Shown here: positions 45,455-56,189 of the stretch, in pieces
How the letters are laid out: every line of letters starts with the position of its first letter
How positions within the stretch are numbered: position 1 is the first letter of the stretch
Assembly (NCBI GenBank): GCA_963935595.1
Contig: OZ012544.1
Location: 32,583,929 to 32,647,928 of the forward strand
Length of the DNA: 64,000 bases
Direction: 5' to 3'
From: Schoenobius gigantellus
Taxonomy: Eukaryota; Arthropoda; Insecta; Lepidoptera; Crambidae
Translations under genes and position numbers: made by a program
The notes under the pieces: generated by a model
Seen by the model: the letters and a program-made list of their open reading frames with translations, nothing else
The model's database searches: none
What the model was told of the DNA's origin: nothing

Positions 45455-48400
45455 AGGCTAGTTGACCCTTTTTTAAAGTAGGGCTTAAAATGTTCATAAT
45501 TGTTGTATTAGACCATAGCACATGAATATTATTTTTTTCGATGGCTAAAAAGTGCAAAAAATCTATTTTAAATTAAGATTTTCAATTTTGGACCGAAAAC
45601 ACGGTCAGCCATGATAGTCTGTTCATTATCTGTGGCAATGACGTCAGTCTTATAGTAAACAAAGCACGGGGGCGAAATAACCTCACAAAAACAATGCTTT
45701 CTATTAAATATCACAAAATATAGTAAAACTGTATATGGAACGTGACAATAGAACAGGAATATTAGAAATACCTCTTCAAAGACTCCAGGAAATCTGTGGA
45801 TTAGACATACCCAGTGATATAGACATGCGAAATATTTGGTTAACACTCGCTTAAAGAAATCCTGTAACTATCTACTGAAACTCAAATGTATTTTTGCGAA
45901 AATCACATTAATGTAAGTACTAACTATAACTGAATAACTCAATCTGTGTAGGTACTTCAGCTTCAACTTAAACAAAATAGAAGTTTTTAGGTTGTATGTA
46001 TAATCAAATCTGTATGTAAATTAATTCAATTTTTATCTTTCAGTTAGAATGAAAACTGACTGCAGCCGACCAACCAAATTTTAACTTGACCAGAAAACTG
46101 AGAGAAAACTTGACCATTTACGCCTTTTTGATTTAATCTAAGTTATACACTGACACTAGATGATGTTTCAAAGAAAAGAATATGTACTTATGTCCAATTG
46201 AAGAATGATGTAATTGAATATTAATTAAAAAGTATGTAATACAAACAAAAATATCAAAGTTTCATAATGAATATATTTATCTAAACAACTTTTACTTGAA
46301 TTTACTGAGTACCTAATTAAAATTTGTTGCTTTCAGTGGTTACTTAATGAGAACTATTGTGTACTAACCTGTTCTCCTCTTGACAACGAGATTGATAAGG
46401 CAGTAAAAGTTGTGCAACATAATACAAAGCAGTGCATGCTCAGCCACAACATCAAAATGTGACCCATCAACTAGAACAACATTATGTCAACAAAATAACT
46501 CAAGTATTCATATACCAAAGCACCATAGAAGTAAATACTAGGTCCAGTTTGGTAAAACTGAAAGATGTTATATCTTCACTAATTAAACCTGCTGGCCACC
46601 ACGGCTGGTAAATTTCAGAACAGCTTACGCAAGAATATGCAAGTTATCCATTTTAAAGCCATATACAAATATATTAAATGTGATTGCTGTGTTGTCAGCC
46701 TGTGCTCTTCTTAATTTACAAGACCCTTCTTATTAAATAAATAATATAAAGAATTTTTTTTCTTTACTTTATACATAACTAACATCTAAAGATGACATAA
46801 TAAATTTTTGTACTACATTAGTCATTATGTTCTTCACAAAAAAAAATGTTCTATGTTTATTTGACAATAATGACTTGTAAAGGTTTAAGTTGAATCAAAA
46901 TATTTTAATTTGAAATGCATGTGTTTTATTTTTCTGTTACACCTTAAAAGATTTATAATATTTTATAGGTTTGTTGTACAAATAGGTTGAATACAGTTAG
47001 ATCAAATTTATTAATTTGTATATATTGCCTTAAGGTCGCAGGTAATAAAAGTCAAAATAATAGTAAAGTGATTTATTATGAAGTAATACTTTCATATAAT
47101 TTAGGAAAAATGTAGTATAGTTTCCAAAATGACACTATTTGATCAATAAGTTTTTTGACATTCAGATTGTTAGAATAAATACCTATTATAGCTAATATTG
47201 TCACCTTTTGAGTGTTTTCAAAATGACATACTGCGAGCAACACAAAAGTATATAAGTTTTGTTTGCTTTAGCACAAAACATCTGCATCTATACTTGAGTT
47301 AAGCATACTGTTCACAGTTTTCCGTCTTTGATAATTAACATTATCTTCAGTAAAAGAGCATGACAATTTTGTATTAATCTAATTTTATGGATACCGTTTG
47401 TTGAATAGACTATTACAGGGTATTAATTAGAAATGAGGTCACATTTTGCAAATTTCAACCCAAATCTTCATCTTTCAACTTTTATCCACATTTCATTATA
47501 CTCGTAGGTGTCTGCAAGATTTCCCACCACAAATCTTCCCAACAAAAGAACCATCATGTGTTATGCACTGGCTGACTTTATAGCACATGGAAGCTGTTAT
47601 TGTTTATAACGAAGTTCGAACTAAAGAGCACTTCTGTATTGATGATTCGTGGTTTAGTTTTCTATGCACTTTATTCTTTCTTCATTGAAGAGGTCTTTTA
47701 TTTTTTAAGAAATATGTCACAATCTGTGTCTGTGAATGTATATATATTTTTCCTCCCAGTAATTTTCTTCATGCTTGACAAATGAACAACTGCCAATCTT
47801 TCTTTTTTTATGTTCATTTACAAATTCTTGCAGTACTACACTGGTATTTGACACATGATCCTGATGTTTTCTTTTCAACATTTCTCTTGAAGTAAATATT
47901 TTTAGTGTTTATTTGACTTTTGAGAGATAGAATTCTATCCAATAGCATTCAACTGCTGTACAAAATAGCTCCTCACTGTGATGGTGCAACCACACCAAAA
48001 ATGCATGTTTGCAACTCTCTTCTGCCGCGTGACAATCTTGACAATTACACTTGTAACCCTTCTTCATTATAACAGTATTGAAACTGTACTTATATTGTTT
48101 AGAGCGATACACAAAGAATCTCCTGACCATCAATGTCTATTTTCGGAAGATTTGTACTATCTGCTCTCACAAATCCAACATCAATGGTTGATTTTGCTAT
48201 TAATACAAATAATTTACGATATTTACAAATATAATAACGGAGACTTGGACGATTTTTTGCCAGTTTTAGGAAAGAATTGTGCAAATCGACGAGTTGTTGA
48301 ATCAAATTTGACATTTCTTTGTTTACTATATGATTGACGTCACGGCCCTGACCACAGGATATCAAAGCGTTTACGGCGTGAGATAAAAAAAGATTATTTC

Positions 48401-48535
48401 TAGCATTTTCAAATTAAAATTTTACAGCAATCATTCATTGTTATTTATTAAAATCGGTATATTGTGGAACCTTATGCCAAATACTGTTAGAAATAAACAA
48501 TATTTTAATCAATTTTGATATGAGTCAACTACCCT
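45455..48535. mobile_element. DNA transposon (3081 bp, 2-bp AT duplication), possibly ISL2EU-like
   Basis: Precisely inserted in the copia-C 3' LTR. The LTR halves add to 223 bp only if a 2-bp AT (45453-45454, 48536-48537) is the duplication. Ends are aggctagttgaccc at the left and, inverted, agggtagttgactc at the right. The interior is AT-rich and mostly non-coding but retains a minus-strand SWIM zinc-finger fragment. From memory, ISL2EU transposons make 2-bp AT duplications and carry a YqaJ-type nuclease, which in insects is often joined to SWIM fingers. The superfamily call is an inference. Confidence 0.65.
47909..48365 (-). pseudogene. SWIM zinc-finger protein fragment (YqaJ/SWIM type)
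   Basis: Two overlapping minus-strand frames. The first contains ADSTNLPKIDIDG and the second KKGYKCNCQDC, then HAAEESCKHAFLVWLHHHSEE and VECYWIEFYLSKVK. The C-x-C...C-x-H arrangement is a SWIM zinc finger. The surrounding words match a family of insect proteins I know as SWIM plus YqaJ-like nuclease, often transposon-borne. The frame change between the two parts and the absence of the nuclease part show decay. It lies inside the 3.08-kb transposon. Confidence 0.65.
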
Positions 48536-48735
48536 ATTGATGACATGACGCTGTCATGGAACGAATGTTTGTTTTTATAATTGTGTAAATACATTGTGAC
48601 AAAAATATTGTTGTGAATTTATTAATAAAATATTCTTCGTTTACTTCAACTAAATGTATTTCATTTAAGTTAGAGCTTGCATCATATGAAGGCATCAAGA
48701 AGTATAAAAGTAAGTCTATTAAACTTCACACTTAT

Positions 48736-48851
48736 TAGTGAAAAGATAATCCACAATCGAGGTAATATTCCTTCTTATTGGATGCTACAATACAAATTCT
48801 CACCATTTTGGTAAAAAAACGTGTAGCAAAACATCTTAAGTTGGAAACATA
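48736..48851. other. short spacer
   Basis: 116 bp between copia-C and the next element. No feature seen. Confidence 0.4.
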
Positions 48852-49571
48852 TTTACGTGTCGTGGCGAGTCGCGGTGCTTACTGTCGTGTCGGTGGGTGT
48901 GCACACTTATGTGTCTTGTCGTGGCGTGCTCTAGTATTATTTCTTTCATTTCTGATAAGAAACTTCGCAGTGTTTAAACGTACTTAATGTTTTCCTCTGA
49001 TTCGGATAGTGATTTTGATAAAGACCTTCAATTTCTCTTAGCAATGAAACTTCTTGAGGACAAAAAAAACAGAAAAGAAGGTGCTGGGTTCACCCTATAA
49101 ACAGAGGGAGACAGAAAAAAGGTGAATTTCATCGTCTTGTTAAGGAATTAGAGAGTGACGAAGAAAAATTTCATCAGTACCTACTTTAGAATGGACAAAG
49201 CACAATTTGAGGAAATCCATTCGCTAATTGAAGGAGTTACTTTACACTTTGTGTCATATAAAACTTTTCGTTGACGTACAAGTTCAATAAGTTGTTCAGT
49301 CATTTTTCAGAAATACGCAGCAAAGAAAATAAAAAGGAGTCCGCTAGATGTTCGCGTCACGAGCCACGCGCCCGGTATAGATACACATTGGCCTGTTATG
49401 TCGTGTCGCGTCATAACCCCCACCACCGTTCTGGCGCAATCGGTGGTCAGCAGTCGGCGCCACGACAGAACGCGTCGCGACACGACACGACATACAAATA
49501 TGCTCCTAACCATATTAAATATATGAACCTGATATCCTACTGGCGCGTCACGACATGCAACGACACGTAAA
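48852..49571 (+). mobile_element. PIF/Harbinger-like deletion derivative
   Basis: Short inverted ends tttacgtgtcg (48852) and its complement ending at 49571 surround GC-richer DNA full of cgtgtcg words. The only coding trace is the N-terminal part of a Harbinger-type transposase. The target duplication could not be fixed, so the boundaries are provisional. Confidence 0.45.
48987..49245 (+). pseudogene. PIF/Harbinger transposase N-terminal fragment
   Basis: Starts MFSSDSDSDFDKDLQFLLAM (48987). It shifts frame near 49076 to RRCWVHPINRGRQKKGEFHR and LVKELESDEEKFHQY, then shifts again near 49180 to FRMDKAQFEEIHSLIEG. The order R-R-x-W-V-H-P-I...GEFH-x-L-V-x-E-L...FRM...F is the N-terminal signature of insect HARBI1/Harbinger transposases as I know it. 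The DDE catalytic part is absent. Confidence 0.6.
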
Positions 49572-49908
49572 ATGTTTGACCTGCGCCTTGTAAAGCTGAA
49601 GGCGGTGCGCCGGAGTGAAATACTGTCTCGATCTATTAAGCACAATAGATCTTGTTAAATCCGTAACATAAATTGTAATTTCTCTATAATGTTATACAAC
49701 TTAAAAAATTTGCATTTGCAATAATATAAGTAATTAATAAGTTTTCACTATTGTAAGTTAATAATAATAAATAAAGAAAACAGTTTAACTTATTGTAATA
49801 AATACATATTAGATAATATAAGGTTTGTAATACTAAAATTTAGAAGTAATCAGTTAAAGTAATTGTTAAAGTTAATAATATATTTAAAAACATGTCATGG
49901 ACAACTTA
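49572..49908. other. AT-rich DNA, no gene recognised
   Basis: Non-coding, perhaps the internal remainder of the LTR element whose purine tract lies at about 49909. Confidence 0.3.
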
Positions 49909-50082
49909 AGGGGGGATGTTGTAATAAATGTCTCAATATGTAAGTTGCCAATGCCATTAATTTTTTATAAGTATTAAGAAAAAGTATTAATGTAAAAAAT
50001 GACTTAACATTTTTTCCCGCTTACCAGTGATATAAAAACCACAATGTCTTTAAATGAAATAAAACAAAATCTTTATTCAACA
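49909..50082 (+). repeat. possible polypurine tract plus solo-type LTR
   Basis: The purine run aaggggggatgttg (49909-49922) is followed by a TGTTGTAATAAATGTC start and an AATAAA signal, and a CA end near 50081. This is the layout of the 3' end of an LTR element. No matching second LTR was found in the window. Confidence 0.3.
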
Positions 50083-52139
50083 CGCATAAACTTAATAAAA
50101 CTCAGAGCATTCCCCATGGAACATTCGGTAAAAGGCGCTAAGAGAGGCGATGTCACGAAGAAGTTGTAGAGGCTCGAGGGTGTTAGTTGCCTCTTCATCG
50201 CCAATTATGCGAATAGCGCGACGCTGCAATCTGTCCAGAGCATCGAGGAGGTACTGAGCGGAGCCGTCCCAAGGGTGCGAGCAATAATCCACGCAAGACC
50301 TAACCTGAGTTTTATACAACAAGCATAGTTGGTCCGGCGCAAAATACCTACGCACCTTGTTCAGGACACCGAGTTTCCGTGAGGCAGTAGTTATGACGGA
50401 TTCGATGTAGTCTCTGGGGTTGAGATCGCAGCGAATGTTCATTCCGAGCAAGGTGATGTTGCTCTGTGTGTGAAGGGTTGTGCCCTGAAGAGAAGGAAGG
50501 GGGAGGAAAGGTGACCTTTTCGCCGAGAACGCGCACACCTATGTTTTCTTAGCATTGAACTCAACAAGATTGTTTGAGCCCCATTCGGAGACGAGGTCCA
50601 GCGTCCTGTTGAGCTCAATGATAAGATTCTGCCTTTCCCTATCAATATCACCACGAGCAGCCCCTGAGCTTCCGTGATATCCCCCATGCACTGTACTGTC
50701 GTCTGTATAGCAATGTATAGCTCCCAAGGAAAGCATGTCATTGATATTCAGAAGAAACAATGTTATGGATAGAACAGAGCCTTGCGGAACTCTAGCGTTC
50801 ATTGCCACGAACCGCGAAGCGCAGCCGTCAACGACAACCGCGTACGCTCGTGGCGGAAGCTGGCAATCCACGTACAGAACTGCGCGGGTAATCCGTATGC
50901 CGGAAGCTTGGAAAGAAGAGCCTTGTGCCAGACTCTATCAAAAGCTTTGGCGATGTTGAGACTACTCGTAATAGCCACTGATTCACCACACTTATCGATA
51001 GATTCACCCCATTTGTGCAAAAGGAACGCTAGAAGGTCACCTGTTGACCGTTTAGGACGAAACCCATACTATCGGTCATTAAATAACGAGTGACCTTCCA
51101 GGTAACGGATCAGCTGGGTATTAAGGATCCTCTCCATGATTTTACACAAAATGGAAGCAAATAACGAGTGACCTTCCAGGTAACGGATCAGCTGGGTATT
51201 AAGGATCCTCTCCATGATTTTACACAAAATGGAAGTGACGGCTATAGGACGATAGTTAGCCGAATCAGAACGATCTCCCTTTTTGGGAACCGGCTGGACA
51301 TTGGCCTCTTTCCAAGATTTCGGCACACAACCAGCAGAGAACGACAGACGGTATAGACGCATAAGGACCGGAGTCAACTCCGCTTCACACTTCTTAAGAA
51401 CAATCGCAGGAATGCGGTCTGGTCCACTTGCTTTTCGAGCATCGATCGACTGGATCTCCGCCAGCACATCACGCTGTCTGATACGGATATCGGGCATGGT
51501 GCCACAATGGGACAGTTTCGGAGGTTGTGCACCACAGTCATCGACACGGGAATGAGCCGCAAAGAGCTTTGCCAGGAGGTCGGCTTTCTCCTGCGGCTGA
51601 TGAGCAAGTGAGCCATCGGCATATCTCAGTGGTGGCAGCGAGGGTTGGCAGAAGTTTGATTGCACAGCTTTGGCCAGGCGCCAGAAAGAACGGCTACCCG
51701 TAGGGTGCGCTAGCAGTTTCTGACCCACTTGTGCAATGCGCTGAGCATCCGCTCTAATGTAAGCCCTCTTACACAACTTGGTGGTATTATTGTAGGCTGT
51801 TTTCAGTAGGCTAGTATTGGCATCCCTAGAAGCTCGGCCTCTGATCCAAGCGCGGTAAGCCAGCTGTTTGTTTTCAACAGCAGAGGCGCACTCGCGATTG
51901 AACCAGAGGTTACGTCTGCCTCTACTGACGAGATTGGAATGCGGAATATAATATTCCATTCCTAGTATGATCTCGTCAGCAACAGAGGTGGCGCAGGAGT
52001 CCGGATCCATCCTATTGAAACAGCGCTGCCACCAAGGGACAGATGCGTAATAATCCCGCATACCGTCCCAATCTGCTGACGCATAGTGCCACAGACGGCG
52101 TGCTGCAACCACAGGCGACGGTCGCGACGCCTGGGACAC
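50083..52139 (-). pseudogene. 5'-truncated Jockey/R1-group LINE (LINE-D), broken RT
   Basis: Minus strand. It starts in the linker before RT (WHYASADWDGMRDYYASVPW), so endonuclease is missing. RT runs ANYRPIAVTSILCKIMER, then a TAG stop at 51069-51071, then YGFRPKRSTGDLL. Motif A is altered to LNIAKAFDRVW, so the catalytic Asp is Asn. A frameshift near 50830 precedes VPQGSVLS and CYTDDST. A second TAG at 50539-50541 precedes the C-terminal LLYKTQVRSCVDYCSHPWDG and FHGECSEFY. A 78-bp tandem duplication lies within it. It abuts the copia-D remnant at 52140. Confidence 0.85.
51081..51236 (-). repeat. 78-bp in-frame tandem duplication in LINE-D RT
   Basis: Units 51081-51158 and 51159-51236 are essentially identical (starting aaataacgagtgaccttcca), differing only at the last base compared. 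Because 78 is a multiple of three, the frame is kept and 26 residues are doubled (from SILCKIMER to YLEGHSLF). Confidence 0.92.
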
Positions 52140-52796
52140 TGAGACGGATACTAGACTCGAGGGATGTTAGGTTTATTGATGATAGAGATAAGATTGAAAT
52201 ATTTTTAAAACAGTGTAGGAAACAAACAAATCGAAAAGATTTGATGAATTTACGTAATGACAGTTTAGAGCAGGAAAGTAGAGATAGTTTTATGAGAGGA
52301 ACAACAACAGAAAATATTGACTTTTAGAGGGGAAATGTTGAATTTGTGAGGGGACGTGTTAATTTTGAGAATAGAAATAGAGTTAGTAGCAGAGTAACAA
52401 GACGAAACACGAATACTATAGAGGAAGATGCAGATAGGACTGTTAATGAAGATAGGATTGTTGATGTAGAGAATATTGTTGGTGAAGATAGAGTTGTTAA
52501 TGAGGATACTGCTTTACGTACAGAGTCTGTTAAAAGAGATTACTGGTACAATTCCAAAAACCAAATTATTTGTAGATAATCAATCGGCTATAGTAATAAT
52601 TAAAAACGGAATTTTGAATAGGAGAAGCAAACACATAAATGAGAAATTGCATTTTATTACAGAAAAAATAGAACAAAACTTAATAGAAATATTTTATTGT
52701 CAAACAAATAACAACATTGCGGACACATTAACTAAAGGATTGGACAGAACTAAGTTTTTGCGCTTAAGAAAGTGTATTGTAAGTGATCAGTGATTA
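52140..52796 (+). pseudogene. copia-D remnant: pol linker fused to RNase H C-terminus
   Basis: Frames at 52140-52330 and 52346-52560 hold an acidic, repetitive linker (RRNTNTIEEDADRTVNEDR…) like the integrase-RT spacer of copia elements. It then passes directly, near 52560, into the RNase H C-terminal part: FVDNQSAIVIIKNG, RRSKHINEKLHFI, NNIADTLTKGLDR. The whole RT and first half of RNase H are missing. Diverged from copia-A, B and C. Confidence 0.75.
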
Positions 52797-53269
52797 AGCT
52801 GTGGACTCTTTGTAGTTAGGTAGTTATTTTATTTAGTCTTTAATTGTTTGGTAATTTAATTCGAAGGTTTTATTATGATTTATTATGATTATGAGTAATT
52901 TGTTTTTTTTTATTAAGGGAATTTTTATGTAGTAGGACTAAGTATGTAGTTAGTATAATATTTTAGCTTGTGTTTGTTGTGTTCTAGTGTAGAAGTAATT
53001 GTTTGGGGTTTTTAATTAATATGATGAACAAACAGATAAATACTAATTTTGTCTATATTTTTGTGTCTGATAAATTTTAAATATAGAGACGTTTTGTTTG
53101 AGTTTGGCAGAAATGGTGTCAAAGACATATTATTGAGTTTTTGGGTTGCATTTGATAAATGTTACATTATATATAATTTACAACGAAATTGTTAATTGAA
53201 ATGTGTAGTGAATTTAAATAAGTATTTTATATAGTCGACGGCCAAGATGTTTTTGTATTGAAAAGTGAA
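52797..53269. other. no gene recognised
   Basis: AT-rich, possibly the 3' part of copia-D. No LTR pair found. Confidence 0.35.
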
Positions 53270-53590
53270 AAATATATATTTGAGAAAATGTTCAAGATTT
53301 CATTTCGGATCCCGTAAGGATATTCCATAAAAATTGGGAAAAATGGCACGCTAAAATTCAAGAATATATCTACCCACGTGGCACTGGAAGATCAAATAAA
53401 ATAAGAAAAATTATTGTTTACCTATATAAATAGACTGCGATTTGGTAATGGAAAATTTCCTTCTCATTTAAAAAGGATAAATATGTCAACTCAGATGTAT
53501 GCACGTACTGTTCTCAAGATCCAGGCACCCTTGAGCATTTTGTAATTATATTGTTCTGCCTTTAATATACAAAGATTGATTCTCATAGAC
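53270..53590 (+). pseudogene. LINE C-terminal tail fragment
   Basis: A plus-strand trace reads LRFGNGKFPSHLKRIN followed, in a shifted frame, by NSDVCTYCSQDPGTLEHFVI. This C-x2-C...H pattern is the usual C-terminal end of Jockey-type LINE proteins. It is decayed and frameshifted. Confidence 0.45.
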
Positions 53591-53775
53591 GGTTTACAAA
53601 AGATCTATAAAGAAAAGACACCCCGCCACCTGCCATCTATACTAAAAATAGAGAAACATACGGAGTGGTATTTAGTTATATCAATCAATAGTACTTTGAT
53701 GGAGTTGTAACTAATATATAAAACATTTATAACAATGAATAGAATAATATAGAATAGATAACAATGGCCGCGTTC

Positions 53776-54209
53776 CAGATAAACATTTTTAGCCATAGAT
53801 ATCACGTAGCATCACTGCGTTTCATTAGCGGTGATGCTAGTTTTTTTTTGCTGGTAGTCATGCGTTTCATTTAAGCATTTTTAACACGAATTTAATTTAA
53901 CAAAAATGCATCAAATACCCATGCTAATAGATGGGTCCTCTGATTCGACTTTTGGATAGCTTTCAAATTTGACAGTTGGAATGAAGGAATTTTTTCATGA
54001 ATCAAAGAACATTTTTTCAGCGGATTTAAATAATTCATTGAAAGATTTATAGTATTAGCCAATTCTGATTTATATTATTAGAAATTTTAAGTGGCTGGAC
54101 TAAGTAGTCAAAATTCAGCACAATTAACAATTAGCGCGGCTAAAAATGTCAACATTTCTTATAAGAAACGCAAAACGAGGATAACATCAGATGTTAACCT
54201 CAGAAAATA
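53776..54209 (+). repeat. repeat family 4, copy 1
   Basis: About 430 bp, beginning cagataaacatttttagcca and ending gcaaaacgagg...cagaaaata. A direct copy lies at 55306-55708. The shared block gccaattctgatttatatta is nearly identical. Non-coding. Confidence 0.8.
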
Positions 54210-54223
54210 GCAGTGCTTATCCG

Positions 54224-54394
54224 CCCCCCAAGACAAGTCGTATTTTGATAATCGCTAACGCAATTGCTAGAAGGAAAATGTATGCAATTTGACATAAGCC
54301 CTCGCTTAGCTTACTAGCGCAATTGTCAAATCTCATACATTGTCCATTTAGTGATTGCGTTAGCGATTATCGAAAGACATCTTGTCTAGGGGGG
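54224..54394. mobile_element. MITE family 2, copy 2 (171 bp)
   Basis: Same length and ends as 17228-17398, in opposite orientation. The two differ at a modest number of sites. Shared words include gattgcgttagcgattatcg and gacatcttgtctagggggg. Confidence 0.85.
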
Positions 54395-54797
54395 CTCGAA
54401 CGCAGGGAATAATGGCCCCGTTCCGTTTCGAGATTACACTACTCACAGTACTCAGACTGCTCACGCCCGGACCGAATCAATAGACGCGATAATGATGCCA
54501 ATGGCATTCGGAACGATCGTGAACGCGCTTATGTGAATAATATCAAAACAATTATACCCTCAAAAAGAATTTAACTCGTAATTTCAATTGTATTCTGTGA
54601 TATCCAAGCTTTAGCCTTGGAAGGAAAACATCGTGAAGCAACCTGCATACATCTGCGAAGAAATTCAATGATGTATGTGAAATCGACGAATCCGCACTGG
54701 GCCAGCGTGGTTGACTAAGGCCTAATCACCCTAACATAGGATAGGCTCGAACCCCTCGGTGGGGACGTATATATGACCTGTGGTGGTGGTGGTGGTG

Positions 54798-55011
54798 AAA
54801 ACGCTCTGACGTTTAGTACTGAAATACTCTTACGAGATTGGATGATATTGGAGGTCACATTTTAAAATGTCATCTTATAGAAAGAGAGAGAAATAAAAAT
54901 TGACGTGAAAGAGGGAGATAAAAGATGTGGTAGCTGCAATCCGTTCAACGCCTCTGAGCGAGTTAAAAAACAACCGGACAACTATACCCAGCGGCTCTGA
55001 ACGCGCTCCTG
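54798..55011 (+). repeat. repeat family 3, copy 2
   Basis: Matches 10607-10820 on the same strand. It forms an inverted pair with 55762-55975, about 750 bp apart. It is preceded by a (tgg)n microsatellite at 54780-54796. Confidence 0.8.
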
Positions 55012-55140
55012 TAAAAATTTTTTGTAACGCAATCAATGACGTCATCACATCCAACGTGAACGCTGTTGTCGCGAAACGAGCCGCCTGTTAGCGCGCTCAC
55101 AGTGCTGATGGTCACTATAATCGCGAAACGGAACGCGGCG
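55012..55140. repeat. block related to 25217-25360, with TGACGTCA
   Basis: Reads acgcaatcaatgacgtcat and later gaaacggaacgcgg. The reverse complement of 25217-25360 has the same order of words. The CRE-like TGACGTCA is at 55037-55044 here and 25322-25329 there. Function unknown. Confidence 0.55.
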
Positions 55141-55305
55141 AATGTATTGGCCACAGACTTATTAGAGATACTACGTATGTATTGGCTCAACGGAATGAAT
55201 ATTCCATATATCCAAAGCCGTTAAAATTGAATAAAAAAAATACTTGGCTGTATGGCTATGCCTTTGCCTGTCTCAGTGAGACTTTCCCTGCGTTGCAGAA
55301 GGTTG

Positions 55306-55708
55306 CAGATAAGCTTTTTTAGCCATAAATATCAACATTTTTAGCATCTCTGCGTTTCATTAGCCGGTGATGCCAGTTATTCTTGCTGGTTGTCATGCGT
55401 TTCATTTAAGCATTTATAACAAATTTGACATTTGGAATCTTTTTTCATGAATCAAAAAGGATTTTTAAGCGGATTGAAAAACATTATTGAAGGATATTTA
55501 TAGTATTAGCCAATTCTGATTTATATTATTAAAAATTTTAAGTGGCTGGACTAAGTAGGTGAGGTTTCAAAATTCAGCACGAAAAATCAGTACCTTCCAT
55601 TTCATTTGTAACAATTAGGCTAAAATACAACTAAAAATATTACATAATCGGCTAAAAATATCAACATTTCTTATAAGAAACGCAAAACGAGGCTAGCCTC
55701 AGAAAATA
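55306..55708 (+). repeat. repeat family 4, copy 2
   Basis: Direct repeat of 53776-54209, slightly shorter. It lies between the two inverted arms of family 3. Confidence 0.8.
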
Positions 55709-55761
55709 CGTAGTATCTCTATATAGTTTGTGCTCAGAAAGTACCTAGCAGTGCTTTATCT

Positions 55762-55975
55762 GAGCCGCGTTCAGAGCCTTTGGGTGTAGTTGTCCGGTTG
55801 TTTTTTAACTTGCTCAGAGGTGTTGAACGGATTGCAGCAACCAAATCTTTTATCTCCCTCTTTCACATGATTTTTTATTTCTCTCTCCTTCTAGTAGATG
55901 ACATTATAGAATATGGCCGCCAATATCATCCAATCACGTAAGAGTATTTCAGTATAACCGCCTGTCAGAGCGTTT
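55762..55975 (-). repeat. repeat family 3, copy 3 (inverted)
   Basis: Reverse-oriented copy of 54798-55011. It ends about 215 bp upstream of the UBE2M start codon, so repeat DNA reaches into the region where the UBE2M promoter must be. Confidence 0.8.
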
Positions 55976-56189
55976 ATTACCCCGAGGCTCTGAACGGGTC
56001 GGTTGCTGTCAGAGTGCACTCGGAGTGCACTCGAGCGTAGGTTCTGAACGCAGAGCTGGAACGCAGGGAAAGATATAAAAAAAAACTGTCAAACCAACTA
56101 CTGTCAAGCCGTCAAATCTGTCAAAATAAATCGGTGATTGTGCTCTGTTCTCATTTCTATTTTATATTTTATTGATTTAGAATAGGAAA

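Larger units (their letters stand above)
40954..48735 (+). mobile_element. copia-C: Ty1/copia element with a DNA transposon in its 3' LTR
   Basis: The 5' LTR is 40959-41181 (223 bp). The 3' LTR is 45425-45454 plus 48538-48730 (30+193 = 223 bp). The 5-bp duplication CTTAT lies at 40954-40958 and 48731-48735. The primer-binding site tggtagcagagcg follows at 41182. The LTRs are identical by eye except one base beside the later insertion. The coding part is broken by several frameshifts even though the LTRs look young. Confidence 0.94.

Noticed and set aside
49307..49645. Arg-rich frames on both strands in the GC-rich patch
   Set aside because: Caused by repeated cgtgtcg words inside the Harbinger-like element. 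No protein feature.
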